NCBI GenBank assembly: GCA_041563475.1
Contig: JBFFMY010000035.1
Span: forward strand, 1 to 29,204
Source: CAJXZP01 sp041563475
GTDB lineage: Bacteria > Bacteroidota > Bacteroidia > Flavobacteriales_G > Salibacteraceae
Direction of reading: 5' to 3'
DNA length: 29,204 nt
The notes beneath the pieces were generated by a model. The model saw only the letters and a program-made list of their open reading frames with translations, searched no databases and was not told the DNA's origin. How positions within the stretch are numbered: the first letter of the stretch is position 1; each line of letters opens with the position of its first letter. This document shows positions 15,817 through 23,370 of the stretch, piece after piece. The position numbers and the translations under genes are program-made.

Positions 15817-17229
15817 TTATTTATAGTTTTCTAATAAATCTAAAATGCTCGAAAAGTTACTGGCCTCAGGGTAAAAATCAAATAGTTGATTTGCATTTTC
15901 TGGAGCTATTTCGAGAGCCAATAAAAGGATAGATTCGGCATCTACCTCATGGCCTAATTGCAACATAAGGGCCGCATATCGGTAATACAGCAATGATTCC
16001 TCTGGATATTTTGTTATCCCTTCAATTAGAATATTTATCGCTTCTTGCTCTTTTTTATTCGTGATAAGCGATTCTGCATAATCAATAAAAATCCCTGTAT
16101 TTTCTACATCAGATTTATAGACTTTTTCATACACTTTTTCTGCAAATTCAAAATCTCCCATGTTGAATAGCAAATCGGCATGAAAGTATTGATAGTAGTT
16201 GTTTTTAGGATTTAATTTTATGGCCTTTTCAATATAGAGTAAAGACTCTTGATAATCCTCTAAATTGGAGTATGCTACTGCAAAACCTAGCCATCCATCT
16301 GCATAGTCGGGACTAAAATCTACGGCATGTTGAAAATGCGTTATTGCATCCATATTCTTTTCCAATACAATGTAACAATGACCAATAAAGTTATGTGTTA
16401 CAGGATCTTGGAAATCATCGGTTAAAGAACTTTTAAAGGCTTCAATGGCATCTTCAAAACGTTCTACTTTCATTAACGAGCTACCTAAATTAAAGTAGGC
16501 TTCATGAAAATCATCCTTAACTACAGTTGCGAATTCAAAAGCGCGAATTGCTTCTTCGTATTTATCGATGTTTAAGTACATGTTTCCTAAGGAAAACCAT
16601 GCAAAGTCAGAATAGGGATTTTCGTCAATGAATTTATTGATGAGATCAATGGCATAATCATACATCCCAGCTAACTCACAACTTAATCCCAATTCAATAA
16701 GAGCATCTTCGTTTTTGGTATTGGCGCCTAAAATTTCCAAATGAATATCAATGGACCTTTGGTAATCTCCTAATTCTTGGAATTCTTTCGCAAGAGCCAT
16801 TTTGGCTTCCTCCAAATCATCCGAATCTGAAATTTCGATAAGCCTATAGAGAACTTCAATAGCCTTGTCTTTTTGGTCGGCCATGCTATAAATAGACGCT
16901 TTACTAAAATAGTGTTCGGGGTTAGAGTCATCAAATAATTCTACATTTTCTACAATTTGAAGCGCTTTATCATGATTCTCAGCATATACAAAGGTTTCAG
17001 CCTCTTTTAAAATGAGAGAAACAGAGCCAGGATGTTGGCTTTTAGCTAATTCAATGAGTTCTTGAACAATATCCTTGTTAGGTTCAAAAATGTAATAATC
17101 AATTAATTCTTCGAATTCTTCTACGTCAAAGTAATAGAGTGCACCCATTGCACGCATTTCTTCAAATTTTTTGATTAACGAATGGTCTTCGTTATAGTCA
17201 AAAGGCAGAAAATCAGGATGGTCCTCCAT
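15817..17229 (-). CDS. Tetratricopeptide repeat protein
   Basis: 470 residues starting MEDHPDFLPFDYNEDHSLI; no signal peptide, so probably cytoplasmic. After a ~60-residue lead (KFEEMRAMGALYYFDVEEFE), TPR units repeat through most of the chain, for example ALIELGLSCELAGMYDYAID, AWFSLGNMYLNIDKYEEAIR, AYFNLGSSLMKVERFEDAIE and WLGFAVAYSNLEDYQESLLY. This suggests a protein-interaction scaffold. The stop is one base from the start of the ComA-like gene. A TTG 14 codons upstream (17271) would extend the frame, but two -7 boxes lie inside that stretch, so the ATG at 17229 is preferred. The partner is unknown. Confidence 0.88.
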   Translation of the reverse strand: MEDHPDFLPFDYNEDHSLIKKFEEMRAMGALYYFDVEEFEELIDYYIFEPNKDIVQELIELAKSQHPGSVSLILKEAETFVYAENHDKALQIVENVELFDDSNPEHYFSKASIYSMADQKDKAIEVLYRLIEISDSDDLEEAKMALAKEFQELGDYQRSIDIHLEILGANTKNEDALIELGLSCELAGMYDYAIDLINKFIDENPYSDFAWFSLGNMYLNIDKYEEAIRAFEFATVVKDDFHEAYFNLGSSLMKVERFEDAIEAFKSSLTDDFQDPVTHNFIGHCYIVLEKNMDAITHFQHAVDFSPDYADGWLGFAVAYSNLEDYQESLLYIEKAIKLNPKNNYYQYFHADLLFNMGDFEFAEKVYEKVYKSDVENTGIFIDYAESLITNKKEQEAINILIEGITKYPEESLLYYRYAALMLQLGHEVDAESILLLALEIAPENANQLFDFYPEASNFSSILDLLENYK

Positions 17230-17236
17230 AAGCTTG

Positions 17237-17267
17237 CAAATGTACGGCAAGCTCAAATATAACCAAT
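17237..17267 (-). promoter_or_regulatory. Promoter(s) of the TPR/ComA operon
   Basis: ATTG (17267-17264), exactly 19 nt, TACATTTG (17244-17237), seven bases before the ATG. A second -7 box, TATATTTG (17261-17254), overlaps the spacer and would give a leader of about 20 nt. Confidence 0.55.
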
Positions 17268-17369
17268 ACAATTAACCATGATTTAACGGGTCTTCCAGAA
17301 TTGTTAACAACGCTATTAACAAGGTAAAATAAGTGGTTTTTGTACGACATAAATAGGTGAATTAGTATC

Positions 17370-17377
17370 TATATTTG
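17370..17377 (+). promoter_or_regulatory. -7 box of the glmM operon
   Basis: TATATTTG, 20 nt before the glmM ATG. No TTTG stands at the usual -33 distance. Confidence 0.5.
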
Positions 17378-17397
17378 CCGGTTCAAAATAAAACAAA

Positions 17398-18795
17398 ATG
17401 CCCCTTATAAAATCAATCTCAGGAATTAGAGGAACAATTGGCGGACAGCAGAATGAAGGCTTAACACCTCTTGACGTTGTGAAATTTACATCCGCATTCG
17501 GATACTGGTTAATGCAAAAAAATGCAGTTACCAAACCCGTGATAGTGGTAGGGCGTGATGCGCGAATTTCTGGTGAAATGGTATCCAATTTAGTTTGCGC
17601 TACTTTGCAAGGACTCGGAATAGACGTGATTAACCTTGGTTTATCTACTACACCTAGTGTGGAAGTGGCTGTTCCTTATTATGCAGGTATAGGAGGAATA
17701 ATAATAACGGCCTCTCACAACCCGAAAGAATGGAACGCTTTAAAATTGTTGAATCATAAAGGGGAATTTATTAGCGCGCAAGATGGCGAAGAAGTATTGG
17801 CATTAGCGGATACAGATAATGTACGTTTCGCAAATATCGATTCTTTGGGTACACTAACTGAGGATCCCAATTTTGGAGATATTCACATCCAGAAAATTTT
17901 AGATTTACCATTGGTGAATGTGGAGGCCATTAAAAATGCAAATTTTAAAGTGGTCGTAGATGCGGTGAATTCTACGGGTGGTATTTATGTCCCACAGCTT
18001 TTGAAGGCCTTAGGAGTAGAAACCATCAAGGAGCTTTATTGTGAGCCAAACGGGAAATTTCCGCATAACCCGGAACCTTTACCGGAAAACTTAACAGAGC
18101 TTATATCCACCATGAAAATGGGGAAATATGATGTGGGGTTTGTGGTTGATCCCGATGTGGATCGCTTGGCGATGGTGTGTGAAAATGGAGAGGTTTTCGG
18201 TGAAGAATATACGCTTGTAGCCGTTTCTGATTATGTTTTGAGCAAAACTAAAGGGGATACTGTTTCAAATATGTCCTCTACCAGAGCCTTAAGAGATGTA
18301 AGTGAAAAACATGGTTTTCAGCATTTTGCATCTGCCGTTGGGGAGGTGAATGTAGTAAACAAAATGAAAGCAAAAAATGCAGTGATTGGAGGAGAAGGTA
18401 ATGGAGGAGTTATATATCCGGAGTTACATTATGGCCGTGATTCACTGGTGGGAATTGCACTTTTCTTGTCGCTTTTAGCCGAAAGAAAATGTTCGGTTTC
18501 AGCCTTACGTTCTTCGTATCCCAACTATCACATTTCTAAAAATAAAATTAATCTTACCCCAGAAATTGATGTGGATGCTATTTTATCTTCAGTAGAAGAA
18601 AAATACAGCAATCAACCAATGAATAAGGAGGATGGATTAAAAATTGAGTTCAATAAAGAATGGGTTCATTTACGCAAATCCAATACAGAACCTATTATTC
18701 GAATTTACTCCGAATCAGAATATAAAACTACTGCGGATACTTTAGCGGAGAAGTTGATTACGGATATAAAAGAAATAATTCGAGATAACCGATAA
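17398..18795 (+). CDS. glmM: Phosphoglucosamine mutase / phosphohexomutase
   Basis: 465 residues, normal for the alpha-D-phosphohexomutase superfamily. SISGIRGTIGG opens the protein. TASHNP holds the phospho-serine Ser106, DPDVDR (251-256) binds Mg2+, GEGNGG (332-337) is the sugar-binding loop, and RKSNTEPIIR (426-435) is the phosphate-binding loop of domain 4. It most likely converts glucosamine-6-phosphate to glucosamine-1-phosphate, feeding the alternate GlmU encoded at 2153-3346; phosphomannomutase or phosphoglucomutase activity cannot be excluded from sequence alone. It leads a tight operon (9 nt to the cysteine desulfurase gene) with a clear -7 box upstream. Confidence 0.92.
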   Translation: MPLIKSISGIRGTIGGQQNEGLTPLDVVKFTSAFGYWLMQKNAVTKPVIVVGRDARISGEMVSNLVCATLQGLGIDVINLGLSTTPSVEVAVPYYAGIGGIIITASHNPKEWNALKLLNHKGEFISAQDGEEVLALADTDNVRFANIDSLGTLTEDPNFGDIHIQKILDLPLVNVEAIKNANFKVVVDAVNSTGGIYVPQLLKALGVETIKELYCEPNGKFPHNPEPLPENLTELISTMKMGKYDVGFVVDPDVDRLAMVCENGEVFGEEYTLVAVSDYVLSKTKGDTVSNMSSTRALRDVSEKHGFQHFASAVGEVNVVNKMKAKNAVIGGEGNGGVIYPELHYGRDSLVGIALFLSLLAERKCSVSALRSSYPNYHISKNKINLTPEIDVDAILSSVEEKYSNQPMNKEDGLKIEFNKEWVHLRKSNTEPIIRIYSESEYKTTADTLAEKLITDIKEIIRDNR

Positions 18796-18804
18796 ATTGC
18801 AAAA

Positions 18805-19932
18805 ATGGACATAGTTTATTTTGATAATGCCGCTACAACACCCCTTATTCCAGAGGTAGTAGATGCGATGCAAAATGCTATGACTTTGCAGGGAAACCCT
18901 TCATCTAGTCACGCTGCAGGAAGAAAAGCTAAAGCTTTAATTGAAGGAGAACGAAGAAAAATCGCCTCTTTTTTAGGGTGTTCTGCAGGAGAAATTGTAT
19001 TCACTTCAGGAGGTACAGAAGCGGATAATTTAGCCATTTTAGGTACCGTAGAAGCAAACAATATCCAAACAATCATTTCTTCTAAATTAGAGCATCCCGC
19101 TGTTGTAGAGAGTATTAACTATGCGCAGGGTAGATTTGGGACTCAAGTATTTTGGTTGAACACTCTTCCAGATGGAAGTCTAGATTTGAATCAGTTAAAA
19201 GATTTGCTCGAAAACAATTCAAGTTGTTTGGTTTCCTTAATGCATGTAAATAATGAAATTGGGAACATCGCTGATTTACACCGTATTGGAAATTTATGCA
19301 AAGTGAATGGGGCTGTGTTTCATACCGATGCCGTTCAAGGTGTTGGCCATTTGGCTATAGATTTAAGTCAGCTTCCTGTTGATTTACTTTCGGGTTCAGC
19401 GCATAAAATAAATGGACCAAAAGGAAGTGGTTTTTTATTCGTTCGTAAAGGGATGAAGATTGCTACTCAAACTTATGGAGGAAAGCAAGAACGGGAACAT
19501 CGCGTTGGAACTGAAAATCTTATTGGTATCGCAGGATTAGGAATGGCTATTCAATGTTGGAGTGATAATTTCGATGAAAACATACAAAAACTTACCACTT
19601 TAAAAAGCTATTTCATTTCGGCACTGCAACGTAACTTTAAGGGTGTAGAATTTAATGGGAAAAGTGGAGATTTAAAAAGTTCAAGTTCTGCAATTTTAAG
19701 TGTAAACTTTCCTGATTTAGAAAGCAACGAATTGCTTTTGTTTCAATTAGATTTGAGTGGAGTGATGGTATCTGGTGGTAGTGCATGTAGTAGTGGAAGT
19801 ATTCAAGGATCTCCTATTTTGGCTGAATTGGGTAGGAAAGGAGCTTCTATTCGTTTTTCATTTAGTCCGGAAAATACGCAAGAAGAAGTCGATTTCACCA
19901 TTAATAAATTACGTGAAATTATTAAGAGTTAG
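18805..19932 (+). CDS. Cysteine desulfurase (NifS/IscS family)
   Basis: 375 residues, the usual length. A PLP enzyme that removes sulfur from cysteine and passes it on as a persulfide for Fe-S clusters or tRNA thiolation. Visible: YFDNAATTPLIPEV at the N-terminus, TSGGTEADNLAILG (68-81), HTDAVQG (173-179), SGSAHKINGPKG with the Schiff-base Lys201, and the loop SGGSACSSGS with the catalytic Cys328, followed by IRFSFSPENTQEEVD near the end. It sits between glmM and a DUF4136 lipoprotein, not with iscU, hscA or suf genes. It may supply MnmA (24758-25951), but that is inference. Confidence 0.93.
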   Translation: MDIVYFDNAATTPLIPEVVDAMQNAMTLQGNPSSSHAAGRKAKALIEGERRKIASFLGCSAGEIVFTSGGTEADNLAILGTVEANNIQTIISSKLEHPAVVESINYAQGRFGTQVFWLNTLPDGSLDLNQLKDLLENNSSCLVSLMHVNNEIGNIADLHRIGNLCKVNGAVFHTDAVQGVGHLAIDLSQLPVDLLSGSAHKINGPKGSGFLFVRKGMKIATQTYGGKQEREHRVGTENLIGIAGLGMAIQCWSDNFDENIQKLTTLKSYFISALQRNFKGVEFNGKSGDLKSSSSAILSVNFPDLESNELLLFQLDLSGVMVSGGSACSSGSIQGSPILAELGRKGASIRFSFSPENTQEEVDFTINKLREIIKS

Positions 19933-19938
19933 CAAACG

Positions 19939-20520
19939 ATGAAAACATTTCAAAAATATTCAACAGTAATCTGGGTGGTTCTAATTAGTACAATGGTTCT
20001 TTCGGCTTGTACGGGAACATTTACTATTATGTCTGATTACGATAAATCAGCGGATTTTTCGAAGTTTCATACCTACAATTATTTACCCAATTCAGATTCA
20101 TTAATGGGACCTGGAGCAGCTAGAATTAAATCGTACATGGAAGAATATATGGAGCTTTTAGGGTATGAAAAATCCGCTACTCCCGACTTATATATTTCTT
20201 TAAACGGAAACGTGCAACAAAAAACAGGTGTAACATCAAGTGGTTACGGTGGATATGGCTATTATGGCTGGGATTCGTATACGACTACCTACGTGTACAA
20301 TACGACTACCATAGTGATTGATTTGGTGGATGTAAAGAAACATCAATTGGTGTGGCAAGGTGCCGCTAATGGGGAGTTTGATCAGTATTCAATGAAAGAC
20401 TCAAAAATGCATCAAATGATTGATGAAATTTTTGGCCAATACCCATATACCGCTGGTTCGAATGTGCAACGTCAGCGCTTGTATAACAAGTATTATAAAA
20501 AGCCTGACCCGATAAAATAA
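19939..20520 (+). CDS. DUF4136 lipoprotein
   Basis: 193 residues. A lipoprotein signal peptide ends at VLSAC (Cys24), so the protein is lipid-anchored in the envelope. The mature part matches the DUF4136 pattern: SDYDKSADFSKFHTYNYLP at the start, a Gly/Tyr-rich turn (GYGGYGYYGWDSY), then TTTIVIDLVDVKKHQLVWQG and a C-terminal helix ending in a basic YNKYYKKP tail. The function of DUF4136 proteins is not established. It begins 6 nt after the cysteine desulfurase stop, so it is read from the glmM operon; it converges with the SpmA-SpmB gene with a 10-bp gap. Confidence 0.88.
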   Translation: MKTFQKYSTVIWVVLISTMVLSACTGTFTIMSDYDKSADFSKFHTYNYLPNSDSLMGPGAARIKSYMEEYMELLGYEKSATPDLYISLNGNVQQKTGVTSSGYGGYGYYGWDSYTTTYVYNTTTIVIDLVDVKKHQLVWQGAANGEFDQYSMKDSKMHQMIDEIFGQYPYTAGSNVQRQRLYNKYYKKPDPIK

Positions 20521-20530
20521 TTGGATTGGG

Positions 20531-21829
20531 TTAATGGAAGAAAATATATCCAACAAAAATTGCCGCAATAATTCCTGCGAAATCGGCAAGTAAACCTGCT
20601 TGTACCGTGTACCTCGTTTTCTTAATGTTCACTGCCCCATAATACACGGCAATAGTGTAAAACGTAGTTTCTGTAGAACCTTGAAAAATGGAAGCCATTT
20701 TAGATACAAAATGATCTGCTCCGCCCAAGTTTAATTCCGTATAATGTTGAAAGGTTTCTAACATCATTCCGCGCGCACCAGAGCCGCTTAATGGTTTCAT
20801 GAATGCCGTTGGTAGAGCAGGAACAAAATCGGTGTTTATTCCAAGGGAACCAATTACCCAACCTAATCCATCAACTACATAGTCAAGGGTTCCTGAAGCT
20901 CTAAAAAAGCCAATGGCAACCAACATTCCAACGAGGTAAGGGATAATAGTTATGGTTGTTGAAAATCCTTCTTTTGCTCCTTCAATAAACGACTCATATA
21001 CATTGACCTTATTTCTAAAAGCCAGCCAAAAGAAAGAAACAATGACAAGCAATAAAATGAAATTTCCGCCAACAGATGTTACTAATTCTAGTGAAGCAGG
21101 AGGTAATTGCATTAATCCGTATACGCCCAAAACAATTACTCCCGTTATTCCGGTAAGAAAAATAGCAAGTCCGTTTTTGAATAAATTTATTTTTTGATAA
21201 ATGGAAACCACAATGAGTCCGATTAAGGAGGCGAAATAGGTGGCAATAAGAATTGGTAGAAAAACATCTGTAGGATTCAAAGCTCCAGCCTGTGCACGAT
21301 AGGCCATAACGCTTATGGGGATAATGGTAAGTCCAGAGGTGTTTAATACCAAAAACATGATCATGGCATTGGACGCTTTTTCTTTATCTGGGTTTATTTC
21401 TTGTAGCTCCTTCATAGCTTTTAGTCCCATTGGGGTAGCAGAGTTATCCAGGCCGAGCATATTCGCAGCGAAATTCATCATGATGCTTCCATTTGCCGGA
21501 TGATTTTCGGGGATTTCGGGGAATAATTTCTTGAAAAATGGATTCACCAATTTACTCAGTTTTTGCACCGCTCCGCCATCTTCGCCAATTTTCATAAATC
21601 CAAGCCAAAGAGTCATTATGCCCATTAAATACAACACAATTCCGATAGAGGCTTCGGCCATATCAAAAGTGCTTTGAACCATATCTGAAAAGACATGCAA
21701 ATCGGCTTCGTTGAATACAATCCCCAGGGTTTGCTCAAAAAATTCACGGAAATAGTAACCAATAACACGTATCAGGGCTACGATAAATCCAATAACAAAA
21801 AAACCGATGAAAATGTAATTTAAAACCAA
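20531..21829 (-). CDS. Fused SpmA-SpmB nucleoside-recognition membrane protein
   Basis: 432 residues with about ten hydrophobic segments. The first half resembles SpmA (NMLGLDNSATPMG at 123-135, NTSGLTIIP at 163-171). The second half resembles SpmB (PTAFMKPLSGSGARG, then GSTETTFYTIAVYYG). In Firmicutes these are separate proteins required for spore-core maturation; Bacteroidota carry a fused form of unknown transport function. Start: no ATG is available. The frame opens after a TAA at 21844-21842, so TTG at 21829 (or ATT at 21835) must be used, just downstream of a TAnnTTCG box. Confidence 0.85.
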   Translation of the reverse strand: MVLNYIFIGFFVIGFIVALIRVIGYYFREFFEQTLGIVFNEADLHVFSDMVQSTFDMAEASIGIVLYLMGIMTLWLGFMKIGEDGGAVQKLSKLVNPFFKKLFPEIPENHPANGSIMMNFAANMLGLDNSATPMGLKAMKELQEINPDKEKASNAMIMFLVLNTSGLTIIPISVMAYRAQAGALNPTDVFLPILIATYFASLIGLIVVSIYQKINLFKNGLAIFLTGITGVIVLGVYGLMQLPPASLELVTSVGGNFILLLVIVSFFWLAFRNKVNVYESFIEGAKEGFSTTITIIPYLVGMLVAIGFFRASGTLDYVVDGLGWVIGSLGINTDFVPALPTAFMKPLSGSGARGMMLETFQHYTELNLGGADHFVSKMASIFQGSTETTFYTIAVYYGAVNIKKTRYTVQAGLLADFAGIIAAIFVGYIFFH

Positions 21830-21850
21830 ATCAATGCATGTTTAGAATTC

Positions 21851-21858
21851 CGAAATTA
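21851..21858 (-). promoter_or_regulatory. Possible -7 box of the SpmA-SpmB gene
   Basis: TAATTTCG on the minus strand, identical to the box before ltaE, about 21 nt upstream of the TTG start. Confidence 0.3.
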
Positions 21859-21926
21859 ACCGATTTGGTTCTTGCGTTTGGTAATGATGACAAATTGTAT
21901 CAACATCCATGTATTAAGAAACACAG

Positions 21927-22559
21927 TTAATTGCTATCTGCTTGATTATCCTTTTTGGCATAAATAGATGGAAGGGTAAGTTTGAATTTAATCACCAATA
22001 AACGGGAAGTAATAATAAACAAAACGGGAATTAATTTGACTAAAAAAGGAGTGAGGTCTGTATAATATAAACCATAGTAAAGAATACCCCCAAATAAGCT
22101 GATTGTTGCATAAATTTCTTTTTCAAATATTACCGGGATTTGATTTACCAGAATATCACGAATAATACCACCAAAAGTTCCTGTCATCGTGCCTAAAATG
22201 ATACAATTCACCATTTCCAAATCATTTGAAATCCCAATTTGTACTCCTGTAACTGTAAATAACCCTAAGCCAATAGCATCAAATAACATGAGGGGTTTAT
22301 ACATTAAATGAATTTTTGATTTGAAAACGATAGCTAAGAAAATACCCATTAGGATTACGTAAATAGTGCTTGTATCTATCAACCAAAAGGGCCTGATGTT
22401 CAAAAGAACATCTCGTAAAGTCCCTCCGCCAATAGCTGTGACAAAGGCAATTATGACAATCCCGAAGCCATCAAATTTTTTCTTCATGGCCGTTAGGGCC
22501 CCAGAAATAGCAAAGGTGAATACCCCTAAAATTTCTATTACGCTAAAAACAGTATTCAT
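21927..22559 (-). CDS. TRIC-family cation channel (UPF0126/YadS type)
   Basis: 210 residues with seven hydrophobic helices, arranged as two similar halves plus one. Each half carries the glycine-rich kinked motif of the family: GGGTLRD at 44-50 and GTFGGIIRD at 127-135. Prokaryotic TRIC proteins form trimers in which each subunit has its own pore for K+ or Na+. The end is hydrophilic (YAKKDNQADSN). The gene starts 3 nt after the stop of the YciO/Sua5-family gene, so the two are co-transcribed. The ion and purpose are unknown here. Confidence 0.92.
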   Translation of the reverse strand: MNTVFSVIEILGVFTFAISGALTAMKKKFDGFGIVIIAFVTAIGGGTLRDVLLNIRPFWLIDTSTIYVILMGIFLAIVFKSKIHLMYKPLMLFDAIGLGLFTVTGVQIGISNDLEMVNCIILGTMTGTFGGIIRDILVNQIPVIFEKEIYATISLFGGILYYGLYYTDLTPFLVKLIPVLFIITSRLLVIKFKLTLPSIYAKKDNQADSN

Positions 22560-22562
22560 GTA

Positions 22563-23186
22563 TTACGGATTGAATTCTCCCAAACCTTGGCGAACAATTT
22601 CAAAATCATCGTTGTTGGTTATAATAATGGTAGAGGGTATATTGTTTCCATACCCACCATCAATTACAATATCCACTTGATCTTTGAACTCTTCATAAAT
22701 TAACTGTGGGTCCGCAGGAAAATCTTCTAAATCTTCCAATTTCACTATAGAAGTCGTTACAATTGGATTACCCAATTTCTCTACAATCATTCGCGGAATA
22801 TTATTGTCCGGTACCCGAATTCCCACTTCCTTTTTCTTGGTGTTAAACACCTTTGGTACGCTGTTATTCGCAGGTAAAATAAAGGTAAACGGACCAGGTA
22901 GTGATTTTTTTAACACTCGAAAAACAGAATTTGGTATGGGCCGTACAAAGGTGGATAAATGACTTAAGTTATGGCAAACGATAGATAAATTCGCTTTTTT
23001 GGCAACCGTGCCTTTAATGCGCGCTACCTTTTCTATTGCTTTTGGGTTGGTAATATCACAACCTACACCATAAACGGTATCCGTAGGGAAAACGATAATT
23101 GCGCCATGGCTTAATTTCTCTACAATGTAGGAAATGGTTTTCGCATCCGGTTGATCTGGATTTAAGCGTATGTATTCAGCTGCCAT
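22563..23186 (-). CDS. YciO/Sua5/TsaC-family protein (threonylcarbamoyl-AMP synthase-like)
   Basis: 207 residues, matching E. coli YciO in length. YrdC-fold motifs: IIVFPTDTVYGVGCD (30-44), LPGPFTFIL (96-104), VGIRVPDNNIP (121-131) and PIVTTSI (141-147). The later segment DIVIDGGYGNN.PSTII and the final VRQGLGEF follow the YciO pattern more closely than TsaC or long Sua5, and the Sua5 C-terminal domain is absent. TsaC/Sua5 makes threonylcarbamoyl-AMP for tRNA t6A37; YciO is a paralogue whose own activity is less settled. If it is the only family member in the genome it would have to make t6A. It leads the TRIC gene in an operon. Confidence 0.88.
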   Translation of the reverse strand: MAAEYIRLNPDQPDAKTISYIVEKLSHGAIIVFPTDTVYGVGCDITNPKAIEKVARIKGTVAKKANLSIVCHNLSHLSTFVRPIPNSVFRVLKKSLPGPFTFILPANNSVPKVFNTKKKEVGIRVPDNNIPRMIVEKLGNPIVTTSIVKLEDLEDFPADPQLIYEEFKDQVDIVIDGGYGNNIPSTIIITNNDDFEIVRQGLGEFNP

Positions 23187-23205
23187 AGATAAAGAATATA
23201 AAAGC

Positions 23206-23213
23206 CAAAATTA
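23206..23213 (-). promoter_or_regulatory. -7 box of the YciO/TRIC operon
   Basis: TAATTTTG on the minus strand, 19 nt before the ATG at 23186; no good -33 box. Confidence 0.4.
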
Positions 23214-23340
23214 GTTAGAATCTGAATTAAAAGTTTTTTATGCGAAAAGATTTATGAACCAAATAGAAACAAAGAATTGAGCAGGTTGTTAATCCGTATT
23301 TTCCTCTAGTAATTAGTAAAAAAGAGCTACCATTTATTGT

Positions 23341-23348
23341 TACTTTCG
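23341..23348 (+). promoter_or_regulatory. Possible -7 box of the secreted TPR gene
   Basis: TACTTTCG, one base off TAnnTTTG, 22 nt before the ATG at 23371. It is the third TAnnTTCG box in the window. Confidence 0.3.
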
Positions 23349-23370
23349 TCTTTTTTAAAATGAAATTTTC

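Noticed and set aside
20531..21829. Sporulation locus
   Set aside because: SpmA/SpmB homologues are common in non-sporulating Bacteroidota and no other spore gene is present.
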